Source of the DNA: Rhodothermota bacterium
GTDB taxonomy: Bacteria; Hydrogenedentota; Hydrogenedentia; Hydrogenedentales; GCA-2746185
Assembly (NCBI GenBank): GCA_009885415.1
Contig: VFKU01000650.1
Span: 1 to 8,889 of the forward strand
Reading direction: 5' to 3'
Length of the DNA: 8,889 nt
Program-made: the position numbers and the translations under genes
Notes under the pieces: generated by a model
Database searches by the model: none
Seen by the model: only the letters and a program-made list of their open reading frames with translations
Told to the model about the DNA's origin: nothing
Part shown: piece after piece, positions 1 through 7,232 of the stretch
Numbering within the stretch: the first letter of the stretch is position 1
Layout of the letters: every line of letters starts with the position of its first letter

Positions 1-1
1 C

Positions 2-515
<514 letters not shown>

Positions 516-526
<11 letters not shown>

Positions 527-881
527 GACCTTGATATACGCACAAGAGGCCGGTGCGCCTGCCGCGCCCGCCGCCACACCGCCGCCCGGCGGTGGCCTCA
601 CCAGCATGCTGCCCTTCATCGCCATCATGTTCGCCGTGATGTACTTCATGATGATCCGGCCGAACCAGAAACGCGAAAAGGAACGCCGGCTCATGCTCGA
701 AAGCGTCGCCAAAGGTGACGCTGTCGTCACCAGCGGCGGCATTTGCGGAACCGTCGTCGGCGTCAGCGACAAGACCGTCGTCCTCAAAGTCAGCGACGAC
801 CCAGTCACCAAGATCGAGTTCGTTCGCGGCGCCATCGCCCAGGTCACCAAGGCGGACAAAGCCGGCGCCTCGAAAAACTAA
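516..881 (+). CDS. yajC: YajC, Sec translocon accessory subunit
   Basis: A small single-span inner-membrane protein (121 aa) that joins SecD and SecF as an accessory complex of SecYEG. A short N-terminus is followed by an Ala/Pro/Gly-rich stretch (residues 12-28), one transmembrane helix (about 31-48), and the family signature FMMIRPNQKREKE (44-56). The cytoplasmic domain contains KGDAVVTSGGICGTVVGVSD and ends in a Lys-rich tail. Length and domain order are normal for the family. The start is GTG at 516: it is the only one that keeps the N-terminal extension and has a good ribosome site, GAGGAG at 500-505, ten bases upstream. The gene begins inside the last codons of tgt and is followed 50 bases later by secDF, the standard operon order. 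The N-terminal Ala/Pro linker before the membrane helix is longer than in E. coli YajC. Confidence 0.95.
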
Positions 882-887
882 TGCTAA

Positions 888-905
888 AGGGACGGCAACG
901 TCCCT
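888..905 (+). promoter_or_regulatory. Perfect hairpin with GCAA tetraloop between yajC and secDF
   Basis: AGGGACG (888-894) pairs perfectly with CGTCCCT (899-905) around the loop GCAA, a GNRA tetraloop. It occupies most of the space between the yajC stop (881) and the secDF ribosome site GGGAG (921-925). No T-run follows, so it is not an ordinary intrinsic terminator. In a co-transcribed message it could protect an mRNA end, mark a processing site or tune secDF relative to yajC. The structure is seen in the sequence; any function is inferred. Confidence 0.6.
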
Positions 906-931
906 CCTGAAATCATAGACGGGAGTTTTAA

Positions 932-3541
932 ATGCGCAAGCACCTTGGCCGGACCTTACTCATCGCCGCGACGCTCGTTATCTCGGCGATCACGCTCTAC
1001 CCGACTCTTGGGTGGTACCAACTCGACGAGGCCGAGCAGAATGCCCGCATCGATCGTTGGCGCACCGAGGAGATGGACCAGCGCCGCGACGGCGCAGGCG
1101 TGTTCCAGAAGGCCGCCTACTCCGTCAAGAAGTGGTCGCAGTTCAACCGTGACATGGTCATCAATCTCGGCCTCGATCTCCAGGGCGGTGTGCTCATGGT
1201 GCTCGGCTTCGACATGACCGACGAGATCAAGGCGCGCATGGACGAGAAGGCCGTCCAGTCGATGATCCTCGCCAACATCACCAACCGCATCGAGGACTTC
1301 GAAGCCAAAGAGCCCGTCATCCAGACCCTGGGCTCCAACCAAATCCAGATTCAGCTCCCCGGCCAGAAAGACATCCAGCGCGCCAAGGACCTCATCACCC
1401 GCACCGCCCACCTCGGATTTCACCTCGTCAGCGGACCCGACGAGACCATCCAGCTTTTCCGAAAAGTCGACCAGCACCTGAAAAACGGCTTCGTACCCTT
1501 TCTCGAAGCCCCCAACCGCCCCGGCGACCCATTCCAAGTCGAGGAAGCCAACTATCCTCTTCTGCGCAAGGCCGTGGAGGACTCCCTCGCGGTGCCCGAT
1601 CTCATCCCCGCCGACAAGACCATCGCCTTCGGCCCCGCGCCAAAGGTCTGGGAAGGCACACGCCGCACGGTCTACGTAATGGACCGCGTCGAGCGCATGT
1701 CCGGCGAATTCCTCTCCAGCGCGTCCCCCGCCACCGACCCCAGCAGCCCCGGCAATTGGATGATCTTATTCGAGTTCACCGGCCAAGGTTCGACGGATTT
1801 CGCCGAACTGACTGGCAAGAACGTCAATAGCCAAATGGCCATCGTCGTCGACGGCAATGTTATGTCCGCGCCGACCATTCAACAGCAAATCTCCGGCTCC
1901 GGCAACATTACCGGAAGTTTCACCGACGTTGAAGCCAAAGACCTCGCCATCGCGCTCAATTCCGGTTCGCTGCCCGTCACCGTCAAAGAAGAATACGCGG
2001 CCATCGTCGGCGCGTCCATCGGCGCGGACGCCGTTCGCGCGGGCGTGCTTTCCTCCATCGCCTCGCTTATCATCGTCGCCGTCTTCATGATTCTCTGGTA
2101 CCGTCTCGCCGGCGTCGTCGCCGTCGTTTCGTTGACGATTAACGCCATCCTGATCCTGGCGTGCTTCGCCTATTTCGACATCACGCTCACCCTGCCCGGT
2201 ATCGCCGGTATGGTGCTCACCATCGGTATGGCCGTGGACTCCAACGTCCTCATCTACGAGCGCATTCGCGAGGAACTCTCCCACGGCAAGAGCCTCTCGA
2301 ACGCGATACAGGCCGGCTTCGAGCACGCCGCCTCCGCCATTCTCGACTCCAACATCACCACCATCATCGCCGCCCTCGTGCTCCTGCAGTTCGGCACCGG
2401 AGCCATCCAGGGCTTCGCCGTTGCGCTCAGCATCGGCGTGATCTCGACCCTCTTCGGCGCGCTCATCGTCTCCCGCGCCATCATGGAATTCATCGACGAG
2501 AACAAGCTCGCCTCCAAACTCTCCATGGCCAACGTCATCTCGCTCCAACCCAGCATCGACTTCATGGGCAAGCGCCAGATCGCGGTCGTCTTCAGCGTAC
2601 TCCTCATCGGAGCCGGCGCAGTCACCTTCGCCATGCGGGGCAACGGAAACTTCGGCGTCGATTTCAGCGAAGGGACCAACGCCCAACTGCAAATCGTGTC
2701 CGAGTCCAGCGTCAGCGATGCCGACGTGCGCGCCAAGCTTGTCGGTGCCGGATTCACCGAGCCCATCGTCCAGCGCTTCCAGGAGGCCGGCAGCGCGGCG
2801 GCGAACTCCTTCCTGATTCGCGTCGGCGAGGCCGAACAAATTGGCAGCGAGTCGGTCTCGCTCCGCATGCAGACCGCCCTCGCGCCGCTCAGCAGCGGCG
2901 CGGCCGGGACCGATGTCGCTGAACAAGTAAAAATCGAACGCCTCGAAACGGTCGGGCCCGCCGTCGGCGCGCAGCTTCGTTTCGACGCGCTCGGCGCCGT
3001 GTTTCTCTCGCTCCTGCTCATCATTGTTTACCTGTGGTTCCGTTTCGAATGGCGCTTCGCGCTGGGCGCCGTCGTCGCCACCTTCCACGACGTGCTCGTG
3101 GTAGTCGGCCTTTTTGCAATGCTCGGACAGCAGATTTCCATCCCCGTCATCGCGGCCCTGCTTACCATCATCGGCTATTCGCTGAACGACACCATCGTCG
3201 TCTTCGACCGCGTCCGCGAGGACATGGTCGTCAACAAATCCAAGGGCCTCAGCTTCCTTCAAGGTTTGAACATCAGCCTGAACCGCACCCTGAGCCGCAC
3301 GCTGCTCACCTCGCTGCTGACTCTGTTCGTGGTCATCGTGCTCTATTTCGCGGGCGGCCCCTCGCTGCAACCCTTCTCGCTCGCCATGATTTTCGGTATC
3401 CTCACGGGGACCTACTCCACCATCTACATCGCCTCGCCCGTCGTTCTCTATTGGGAGCAGTGGCGCGAGAAGGTGTCCGCGCGGCGCGACACGTCCGGTC
3501 GCTCCTCGAAGAAACGCAAGAGCGCGCCCGCGACCGACTGA
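932..3541 (+). CDS. secDF: Fused protein translocase subunit SecDF
   Basis: A single 869-residue chain carrying both SecD and SecF, the membrane proteins that use the proton gradient to help pull exported proteins out of SecYEG. SecD half: TM1 (about 8-27), the LGLDLQGG motif (79-86), a large periplasmic P1 region ending in VDGNVMSAPTI and the LNSGSLPV block, then five helices (about 368-520) with IGMAVDSNVLIYERIREE (431-448). SecF half: a helix at about 548-568, the periplasmic GVDFSEGT segment (575-582), VGPAVGAQLR, and five helices with GYSLNDTIVVFDRVRE (748-763). Proton-relay residues are present: Asp436 (equivalent to E. coli SecD D519), Asp753 (SecF D213) and Arg789 in TLSRT (SecF R247). 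The usual GxDFxGG motif of SecF reads GVDFSEG, with Glu580 in place of Gly. About 50 hydrophilic residues separate TM1 from LGLDLQGG. The ATG at 932 has GGGAG at 921-925, six bases upstream. The C-terminus is a basic Lys/Arg tail. Fused SecDF occurs in several phyla, including Bacillus and many uncultivated groups. Confidence 0.97.
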   Translation: MRKHLGRTLLIAATLVISAITLYPTLGWYQLDEAEQNARIDRWRTEEMDQRRDGAGVFQKAAYSVKKWSQFNRDMVINLGLDLQGGVLMVLGFDMTDEIKARMDEKAVQSMILANITNRIEDFEAKEPVIQTLGSNQIQIQLPGQKDIQRAKDLITRTAHLGFHLVSGPDETIQLFRKVDQHLKNGFVPFLEAPNRPGDPFQVEEANYPLLRKAVEDSLAVPDLIPADKTIAFGPAPKVWEGTRRTVYVMDRVERMSGEFLSSASPATDPSSPGNWMILFEFTGQGSTDFAELTGKNVNSQMAIVVDGNVMSAPTIQQQISGSGNITGSFTDVEAKDLAIALNSGSLPVTVKEEYAAIVGASIGADAVRAGVLSSIASLIIVAVFMILWYRLAGVVAVVSLTINAILILACFAYFDITLTLPGIAGMVLTIGMAVDSNVLIYERIREELSHGKSLSNAIQAGFEHAASAILDSNITTIIAALVLLQFGTGAIQGFAVALSIGVISTLFGALIVSRAIMEFIDENKLASKLSMANVISLQPSIDFMGKRQIAVVFSVLLIGAGAVTFAMRGNGNFGVDFSEGTNAQLQIVSESSVSDADVRAKLVGAGFTEPIVQRFQEAGSAAANSFLIRVGEAEQIGSESVSLRMQTALAPLSSGAAGTDVAEQVKIERLETVGPAVGAQLRFDALGAVFLSLLLIIVYLWFRFEWRFALGAVVATFHDVLVVVGLFAMLGQQISIPVIAALLTIIGYSLNDTIVVFDRVREDMVVNKSKGLSFLQGLNISLNRTLSRTLLTSLLTLFVVIVLYFAGGPSLQPFSLAMIFGILTGTYSTIYIASPVVLYWEQWREKVSARRDTSGRSSKKRKSAPATD

Positions 3542-3577
3542 GGGCACGCACGGCGCGCGATCGCGGAGCGGCCTTCG

Positions 3578-3916
3578 ATGGATGATCGTTCGAATGTTTT
3601 GCTGCGCGCCGCGGCCCCGTCGCCGCGGCAGCGCAACGCCGCGGCCATCGCGAGTTTCACCCTCGCCGCCGCTTCGCTCGCGGGGCTGGTCCTCGGCCCT
3701 TGGCTGCCTGCTGCATCTTATGGGTTCTTGTTGCACTTGCCGGCGATCTTCGCGGGGCATCTTGCGCGCAGGCAGTTCGTGAAGCGGCCCGGCGCCTATG
3801 CGAACGAGGGCATGGCCACCTTCGGCCTCGCGATCGGTTACTTCGGGCTCTTTATTACGGTTGTGATTGTGGTCTCGATGGCCTTCGGGATGATCACGTT
3901 CCGGCCCGCGAAGTAG
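3578..3916 (+). CDS. Small DUF4190-like membrane protein
   Basis: A 112-residue protein of unknown function. After a short polar N-terminus it has hydrophobic segments at about 21-40 and 48-61, the stretch AIFAGHLARRQF (56-67), and a last Gly-rich helix (about 79-104) beginning MATFGLAIGYFG. The order of helix, PAI-GH-A-RQ block, then G-AxxGLxxGY helix matches the DUF4190 pattern as I remember it, a small membrane domain common in GC-rich bacteria. The ATG at 3578 has GGAG at 3565-3568, nine bases upstream. It lies 36 bases after secDF on the same strand with no terminator visible between, so it may be the last gene of that operon. No link to secretion is known to me. Its stop faces the tetR stop with only eight bases between, and I see no terminator hairpin with a T-run in that gap. 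Confidence 0.8.
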   Translation: MDDRSNVLLRAAAPSPRQRNAAAIASFTLAAASLAGLVLGPWLPAASYGFLLHLPAIFAGHLARRQFVKRPGAYANEGMATFGLAIGYFGLFITVVIVVSMAFGMITFRPAK

Positions 3917-3924
3917 CTCGCGCC

Positions 3925-4581
3925 TTACTCCGGCTTCGCCGCGATATGGGCCTGCAGGTAGCTGTGTAACATAAACTTTAGCTCGTCAATGACGCGCGAG
4001 TCTTGGGCGTGGCCGCGGCGCATGGACAGATCGAGCAGGAGGTTGCTGGACTCCAGCATCACCCGTCCGATCGCGGCGATCTCCGCATCGGGTGCGCGCG
4101 GCAGGAGCGCGCGGATGAATCGCGCGAGGGGTTCTCGCAGGAGCACGTCGCGGTACTGTTCGCGCGAGTCGCGGAGTTCCGCCGTGTTCTGGATCGCGAG
4201 CCAGACCGAGTGGAAGGCCCAGTCTGATCGCCACATTTCGGCGAGGATATCAATGGTATCTTCGAGCGCTTCTTCCCACGAACGATTCGGGCCGACCGTA
4301 AGGTGGGTCGCGAGCGACTCCGCAATTTTTTCGCGGTAACGCTGCGCGAGCGCGTTGAAAATCGCAAAACGATTCGGGAAGAACTGGTAAACAGAGCCGA
4401 TCGAGACGCCCGCGCGCCGCGCGATCGCGTTTGTTTTTACGGCGTCGTAACCGTCCTCGGCGAGCAACTGGACCGCGGCGTCGAGAATCTTCTCCACGCG
4501 CTCGCGGCTGCGCGCCTGCACCGGCTGCCGGCGCGGCTGGATGCCCCGTTCCGCCGGCCGCGTCGTGTCGGTACCTTCCAT
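3925..4581 (-). CDS. TetR/AcrR-family transcriptional regulator
   Basis: A 218-residue one-component repressor type: an N-terminal DNA-binding domain and an all-helical C-terminal ligand and dimer domain. The TetR helix-turn-helix is unmistakable: RERVEKILDAAVQLLAEDG, then YDAVKTNAIARRAGVSIGSVYQFFPNRFAIFNAL (residues 39-91 counted from the longer start). The C-terminal part is helical and shows no motif that would reveal the ligand. Start choice: the ATG at 4581 has GGGAGG eight bases upstream and lies below a predicted promoter whose transcript would begin near 4615. A longer form from the ATG at 4620 adds MFIRDALDREAAS and also has a ribosome-like AAGGTGAG eight bases upstream, but it would lie upstream of that transcript start. 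The gene diverges from the glycosyltransferase at 4796 and converges on the DUF4190-like gene. Likely targets are itself and the divergent gene, inferred from position only. Confidence 0.93.
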   Translation of the reverse strand: MEGTDTTRPAERGIQPRRQPVQARSRERVEKILDAAVQLLAEDGYDAVKTNAIARRAGVSIGSVYQFFPNRFAIFNALAQRYREKIAESLATHLTVGPNRSWEEALEDTIDILAEMWRSDWAFHSVWLAIQNTAELRDSREQYRDVLLREPLARFIRALLPRAPDAEIAAIGRVMLESSNLLLDLSMRRGHAQDSRVIDELKFMLHSYLQAHIAAKPE

Positions 4582-4621
4582 GGAAGCCGCCTCCCGATCC
4601 AGAGCGTCTCGTATAAACATT

Positions 4622-4650
4622 ATTCTATCTCACCTTGATTCTCCGGGCAA
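4622..4650 (-). promoter_or_regulatory. Predicted sigma-70-type promoter of the tetR gene
   Basis: On the minus strand TTGCCC (4650-4645) and TAGAAT (4627-4622) are separated by exactly 17 bases. The -10 box matches the consensus at five of six positions and the -35 at four of six. The implied transcript start, near 4615, falls just inside the longest tetR frame, which favours the internal ATG at 4581 as the start. The -35 box lies inside the palindrome at 4643-4657. This is a prediction by eye. Confidence 0.5.
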
Positions 4651-4657
4651 TGCCCGG
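4643..4657. promoter_or_regulatory. Perfect 15-bp palindrome, candidate TetR operator
   Basis: CCGGGCA and TGCCCGG are perfect inverted arms around a single A. The symmetry continues imperfectly outward, with ATTC on the left and GAAT on the right offset by one base. TetR-family dimers typically bind palindromes of about this size close to their own promoter. This one covers the predicted tetR -35 box and lies about 18 bases upstream of the candidate -35 of the divergent glycosyltransferase gene, so one bound dimer could affect both. No T-run follows on either strand, so it does not look like a terminator. The palindrome is seen; the operator role is inferred. Confidence 0.5.
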
Positions 4658-4674
4658 GAATCGTCCCATGCCGG

Positions 4675-4703
4675 TTGTGGACACAGGGTCTTTTTGCTAA
4701 AGT
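4675..4703 (+). promoter_or_regulatory. Weak candidate promoter for the GT2 gene
   Basis: TTGTGG (4675-4680) and TAAAGT (4698-4703) are 17 bases apart. The -10 matches four of six consensus bases and the -35 only three. It would give a leader of about 85 bases before the ATG at 4796. It is the best pair I find in the intergenic region on this strand, but the match is modest. Confidence 0.3.
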
Positions 4704-4778
4704 GCCCCGTGTCCCGCGGCCGCTGTGGGGGATGGCTTTCGCGGCGGACGCAGCGTGAAGCTGCGCGGGCCGGGGCAC
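4702..4778 (+). other. Inverted repeats in the leader of the GT2 gene
   Basis: GTGCCCCG (4702-4709) is the exact reverse complement of CGGGGCAC (4771-4778). Nested between them is a 6-bp hairpin, CGCAGC (4749-4754) with GCTGCG (4760-4765) around GTGAA. Together they could close a structured leader ending 17 bases before the start codon. If transcription begins near 4710, the left outer arm would not be in the RNA and only the inner hairpin would form. GC-rich DNA yields such pairings by chance, so this is a note rather than a firm element. Confidence 0.25.
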
Positions 4779-4795
4779 CGCTTCTCCGAATCACC

Positions 4796-5530
4796 ATGAC
4801 CGATACCCAGCCTCCTCGCCTGTCTCTCATCATTCCCGCCTACAATGAGGCGGCGCGTGTTGTACTCACGATCGAGAAGGCCACGGCTTATTTCGCCCGC
4901 CAGCCTTATACGGCCGAGATCATCGTGGTCGACGACGGCAGTACAGACGGCACGGCGGACGCGGTCCGCGCGCGTTTTCCCGGCGTGCAGGTGCTCGAGT
5001 CCCCGTGGAACCGCGGCAAGGGGCACGCGATGCGGCTTGGCGCGGCGCGATCCGGCGGCGAGGTCATTCTCGTGTACGACGCGGACGGATCGACGCCCAT
5101 CGAAGAAGTGGAGAAGTTGTGGCCTGTCTTGGCGCAGGGCGCGGAGGTCGTCATTGGGTCGCGCGCGGCGTCCGGCGCACAGGTCGAAACGCCGCAACCG
5201 AAATACCGCCGCCTGATGGGGCGCATGTACAACTTGCTCGTGCGCGGGCTTGGGCTGACGGCCTTCCGCGACACGCAGTGCGGATTCAAGGCCTTCACGG
5301 CGCGCGCGCGCGACATCATCTTTCCGCGGCTCAGGATCAACGGTTTCGGTGCGGACTGCGAGATGCTCGTCGTGGCGCGGCTGAACGGCCTGCGCGCGGA
5401 GGAGGTCCCTGTGCGCTGGATCAATTCGGCCGACACGCGCGTGAAGGCGGTGCGCCATTCGCTCGACATGATCCTCGAGGTCCTGCGCATTCGTTTGCGC
5501 GCGTGGACCGGGGCGTACACCGCCCAGTGA
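4796..5530 (+). CDS. Family 2 glycosyltransferase, dolichyl/polyprenyl-phosphate sugar synthase type (ALG5/DPM-like)
   Basis: A 244-residue GT-A fold enzyme that should transfer a sugar from a nucleotide donor to a polyprenyl phosphate at the cytoplasmic face of the membrane. Motifs in order: LSLIIPAYNEAARV (9-22, nucleotide site), EIIVVDDGSTDGT (41-53), WNRGKGHAMRLGAARSGGEV (71-90), the metal-binding DADGST (95-100, the DxD), GSRA (121-124), YRRLMGRMYNLLVRGLG (137-153), and DTQCGFKAF (159-167). The DADGSTPIEE and TQCGFKAF blocks resemble the dolichyl-phosphate glucosyltransferase ALG5 group more than typical bacterial O-antigen enzymes. There is no transmembrane helix, unlike the membrane-anchored GtrB type. 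The ATG at 4796 was chosen because the family homology begins within ten residues of it; the frame is open farther upstream but runs through the intergenic promoter region. No strong ribosome site is visible. The gene diverges from tetR, and its stop lies three bases from the stop of the convergent sulfatase gene. Donor and lipid acceptor cannot be told from the sequence. Confidence 0.92.
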   Translation: MTDTQPPRLSLIIPAYNEAARVVLTIEKATAYFARQPYTAEIIVVDDGSTDGTADAVRARFPGVQVLESPWNRGKGHAMRLGAARSGGEVILVYDADGSTPIEEVEKLWPVLAQGAEVVIGSRAASGAQVETPQPKYRRLMGRMYNLLVRGLGLTAFRDTQCGFKAFTARARDIIFPRLRINGFGADCEMLVVARLNGLRAEEVPVRWINSADTRVKAVRHSLDMILEVLRIRLRAWTGAYTAQ

Positions 5531-5533
5531 CCG

Positions 5534-6985
5534 TCATTCTTTCACGTAACCCAGCGCCTTGAGCGCTTCGGCTTGTTCGGCGTCCAGCGTGCCCGCAGCG
5601 GCCTCCGGTGCGCGAAAATAGTCCTCAATGGCCGCGAGACCTTCCGCGACGAGATCGGCCGGCGGACTCCCAATCCCGCAGAGATTGGACTTTTCCCCGG
5701 GATCGGCGAACAAGTCGTAGCATTCGTCGGGACTGAATCCGGGTCCTTTTTGGGAAAATACGAACTTAGTATCGCCGCGCCGGTAGGCGATGCGATCGCC
5801 CTTTAGCGTCTGGGAGTAGACCGTGCCCGTGTCGGCGCGCGAAGGCGCTCTAAGCGCTTCGACAAACGACCCGCCGTCGAGACTGGGAGGCGCCGCGAAT
5901 CCGAAGAGATTGGCCAGTGTCGGGAACACGTCCACCAGCTCGATGGTTTGGTTTCGCAGGCCTATGGGCCAGTCTGTCCCTGAGGGCGGGACCATCACGA
6001 AGGGGACATGGATCATTTCTTCAAACACGGTGTTACCGTGTTTGAAACTGCCGTGTTGCATGAAGGCCTCGCCGTGGTCGGAGGTGACGATCACGAGCGC
6101 GTCCTCGAGCCGGCCGGCCGTGGTCAGGCGATCGAGAAATCCGCCGACGAGCGCGTCGATGTAGGCGATGCTGCCGTCGTAGAGATCGGTGACATACTGC
6201 ACCTCTTCCGTGGACGGCCTGTAGTTTCTCCATCGCGTGCGGAACATGAGGTCTACGTCGCGCTCGGGAGTGTCGGCGGCCGACGGATCGGCGAGGAATC
6301 GTTCGCCGTAGGGCTCCGGCGCCAGGTAGGGGTCGTGCGGGCGGAGCACGTGTAAATAACAAAACCATCCGCCGGTCTCGCGGTCGAGAATCCACCGCTC
6401 GGCGTCGGCCAGTACCTTAGTCGTGATCGCTTCGTCCCGCTTTCGCGAAGGGTGCCCCTGCACCTTCGGCAGAAGAGGTTCGTAGCTTTTGAAGTCGTCG
6501 AAGCCGCGCGCGAAACCGGTGTTCTCGCGGATCCACGGATTTTCCGAGAACGCCGAGGTGCGGTACCCAACCGCGCGGAAGGCCTCCGCCAGCAAGGGCG
6601 TGCTCGCGCCGAGGACATAGGGAAGATCGCCGGGCAAGGGCGCAGGCAGGTAACGTCCGCTCATCAGCGATTGCGTCGATCCGAGGGTGTTGGGGCACTG
6701 GCTGTAGGCGCGCGTGAAGGAAACGCCGCGGCGCGCGAGCGCATCGAGCACCGGCGTGGTCTCGCGCGGGTAGCCCAGATGCGAGACGTGACCGGCGTCG
6801 AAGGCGTCAAGCACGATGTAGAGACAGCCGCGAGGGCCGTGGGGCGTGTTCGCCTTCGGCGCGACAGTCGCAACCGGTGTCGAGGTTTCGCTTCGGCCGC
6901 AGCCCACGCCAAAGGCCAGAAAAACAGCACAACTCGCGCCGAGGAGCGAAAGATTTAGCGCGCTCAGAAAGTTTCGGACAACCAT
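5534..6985 (-). CDS. Exported sulfatase-superfamily hydrolase (PF00884-like) with altered active site
   Basis: A 483-residue member of the alkaline phosphatase/sulfatase superfamily. The N-terminus MVVRNFLSALNLSLLGASCA continues to a hydrophobic stretch ending GVGC (Cys29). This looks like a signal peptide, possibly a lipoprotein leader, although position -3 is Gly rather than Leu. Family blocks: CLYIVLDAFDAGHVSHLGYPRETTPVLDALA (54-84, metal ligand Asp60), AYSQCPNTLGSTQSLMSGRY (93-112), LHVLRPHDPY (211-220), VIVTSDHGEAFMQHGSFKHGNTVFEEMIHVPF (298-329, metal ligands Asp303 and His304), VDVFPTLANLFG (351-362), and the usual C-terminal LKALGYV. The formylglycine signature C/S-x-P-x-R is absent: the nucleophile position reads T-L-G-S-T (Thr100). 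The second metal Asp of the common RADH motif is Gly65. It may therefore be a phosphatase- or phosphotransferase-like member rather than a true sulfatase. The ATG at 6985 was chosen for the leader peptide; AAAGG lies very close to it. A GTG at 7093 would add 36 polar residues before the signal. The gene is on the same strand as the Agl23-like gene, 247 bases downstream. Confidence 0.9.
   Translation of the reverse strand: MVVRNFLSALNLSLLGASCAVFLAFGVGCGRSETSTPVATVAPKANTPHGPRGCLYIVLDAFDAGHVSHLGYPRETTPVLDALARRGVSFTRAYSQCPNTLGSTQSLMSGRYLPAPLPGDLPYVLGASTPLLAEAFRAVGYRTSAFSENPWIRENTGFARGFDDFKSYEPLLPKVQGHPSRKRDEAITTKVLADAERWILDRETGGWFCYLHVLRPHDPYLAPEPYGERFLADPSAADTPERDVDLMFRTRWRNYRPSTEEVQYVTDLYDGSIAYIDALVGGFLDRLTTAGRLEDALVIVTSDHGEAFMQHGSFKHGNTVFEEMIHVPFVMVPPSGTDWPIGLRNQTIELVDVFPTLANLFGFAAPPSLDGGSFVEALRAPSRADTGTVYSQTLKGDRIAYRRGDTKFVFSQKGPGFSPDECYDLFADPGEKSNLCGIGSPPADLVAEGLAAIEDYFRAPEAAAGTLDAEQAEALKALGYVKE
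6020..6046. repeat. 11-bp perfect inverted repeat inside the sulfatase-like gene
   Basis: TTCAAACACGG (6020-6030) and CCGTGTTTGAA (6036-6046) are perfect reverse complements around TGTTA. On the coding strand the repeat encodes FKHGNTVFE, the conserved HGN active-site segment. It could form a stable hairpin in the mRNA. No terminator T-run follows. The codon choices happen to make both arms exact, so chance within a constrained motif is possible. Confidence 0.6.
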
Positions 6986-7232
6986 GCCTTTATAGTCCGT
7001 TATCGACGCTGCGCCACGCAAACGACCGTGTCTCGCGCCTTCGTGATCCCCAGTTTCGCCGAAACCCAAAATTTTTTGCTGCTCCGAAAACACATGCGCG
7101 ATCGCTCAATCACTCCCTTGGTCCTTTATGCCCCCTCGCAAACCGCCAATCACATTTTCATCCTCTCCGGACAAAAGTGTCGATTTCATAACGATGAGCG
7201 GCACCAGTATTTGCGAAGCAGCGCGAGGGTGA
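6986..7232. other. Non-coding gap between the Agl23-like and sulfatase-like genes
   Basis: This 247-base region holds no convincing gene. It is less GC-rich than its surroundings, with several short A/T runs, as expected if it carries the sulfatase promoter. No convincing -35/-10 pair is seen on the minus strand. It contains one GCGATCGC palindrome (7098-7105). GTTTC/GAAAC (7053-7057, 7061-7065) is followed by six T on the + strand, but no + strand gene ends nearby. Confidence 0.5.

Noticed and set aside
1766..3760. A 664-codon open frame on the minus strand
   Set aside because: It lies antisense to secDF and past its end, is an Asp/Glu/Gly/Arg-rich translation typical of the reverse of GC-rich codons, and shows no domain. 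secDF is certain.
4541..4795. Upstream extension of the GT2 reading frame by 85 codons
   Set aside because: It runs over the start of tetR and the intergenic promoter region. The residues do not resemble the family, which begins at LSLIIPAYNE just after the ATG at 4796.
7053..7077. GTTTC/GAAAC inverted repeat followed by six T, resembling a + strand terminator
   Set aside because: The stem is only five A/T-rich pairs, separated from the T-run by six bases, and no + strand gene ends upstream. On the minus strand the order is wrong for a terminator.
6986..7093. GTG start at 7093 for the sulfatase-like gene
   Set aside because: It would place 36 polar residues before a clear signal or lipoprotein leader, so the ATG at 6985 fits an exported protein better.
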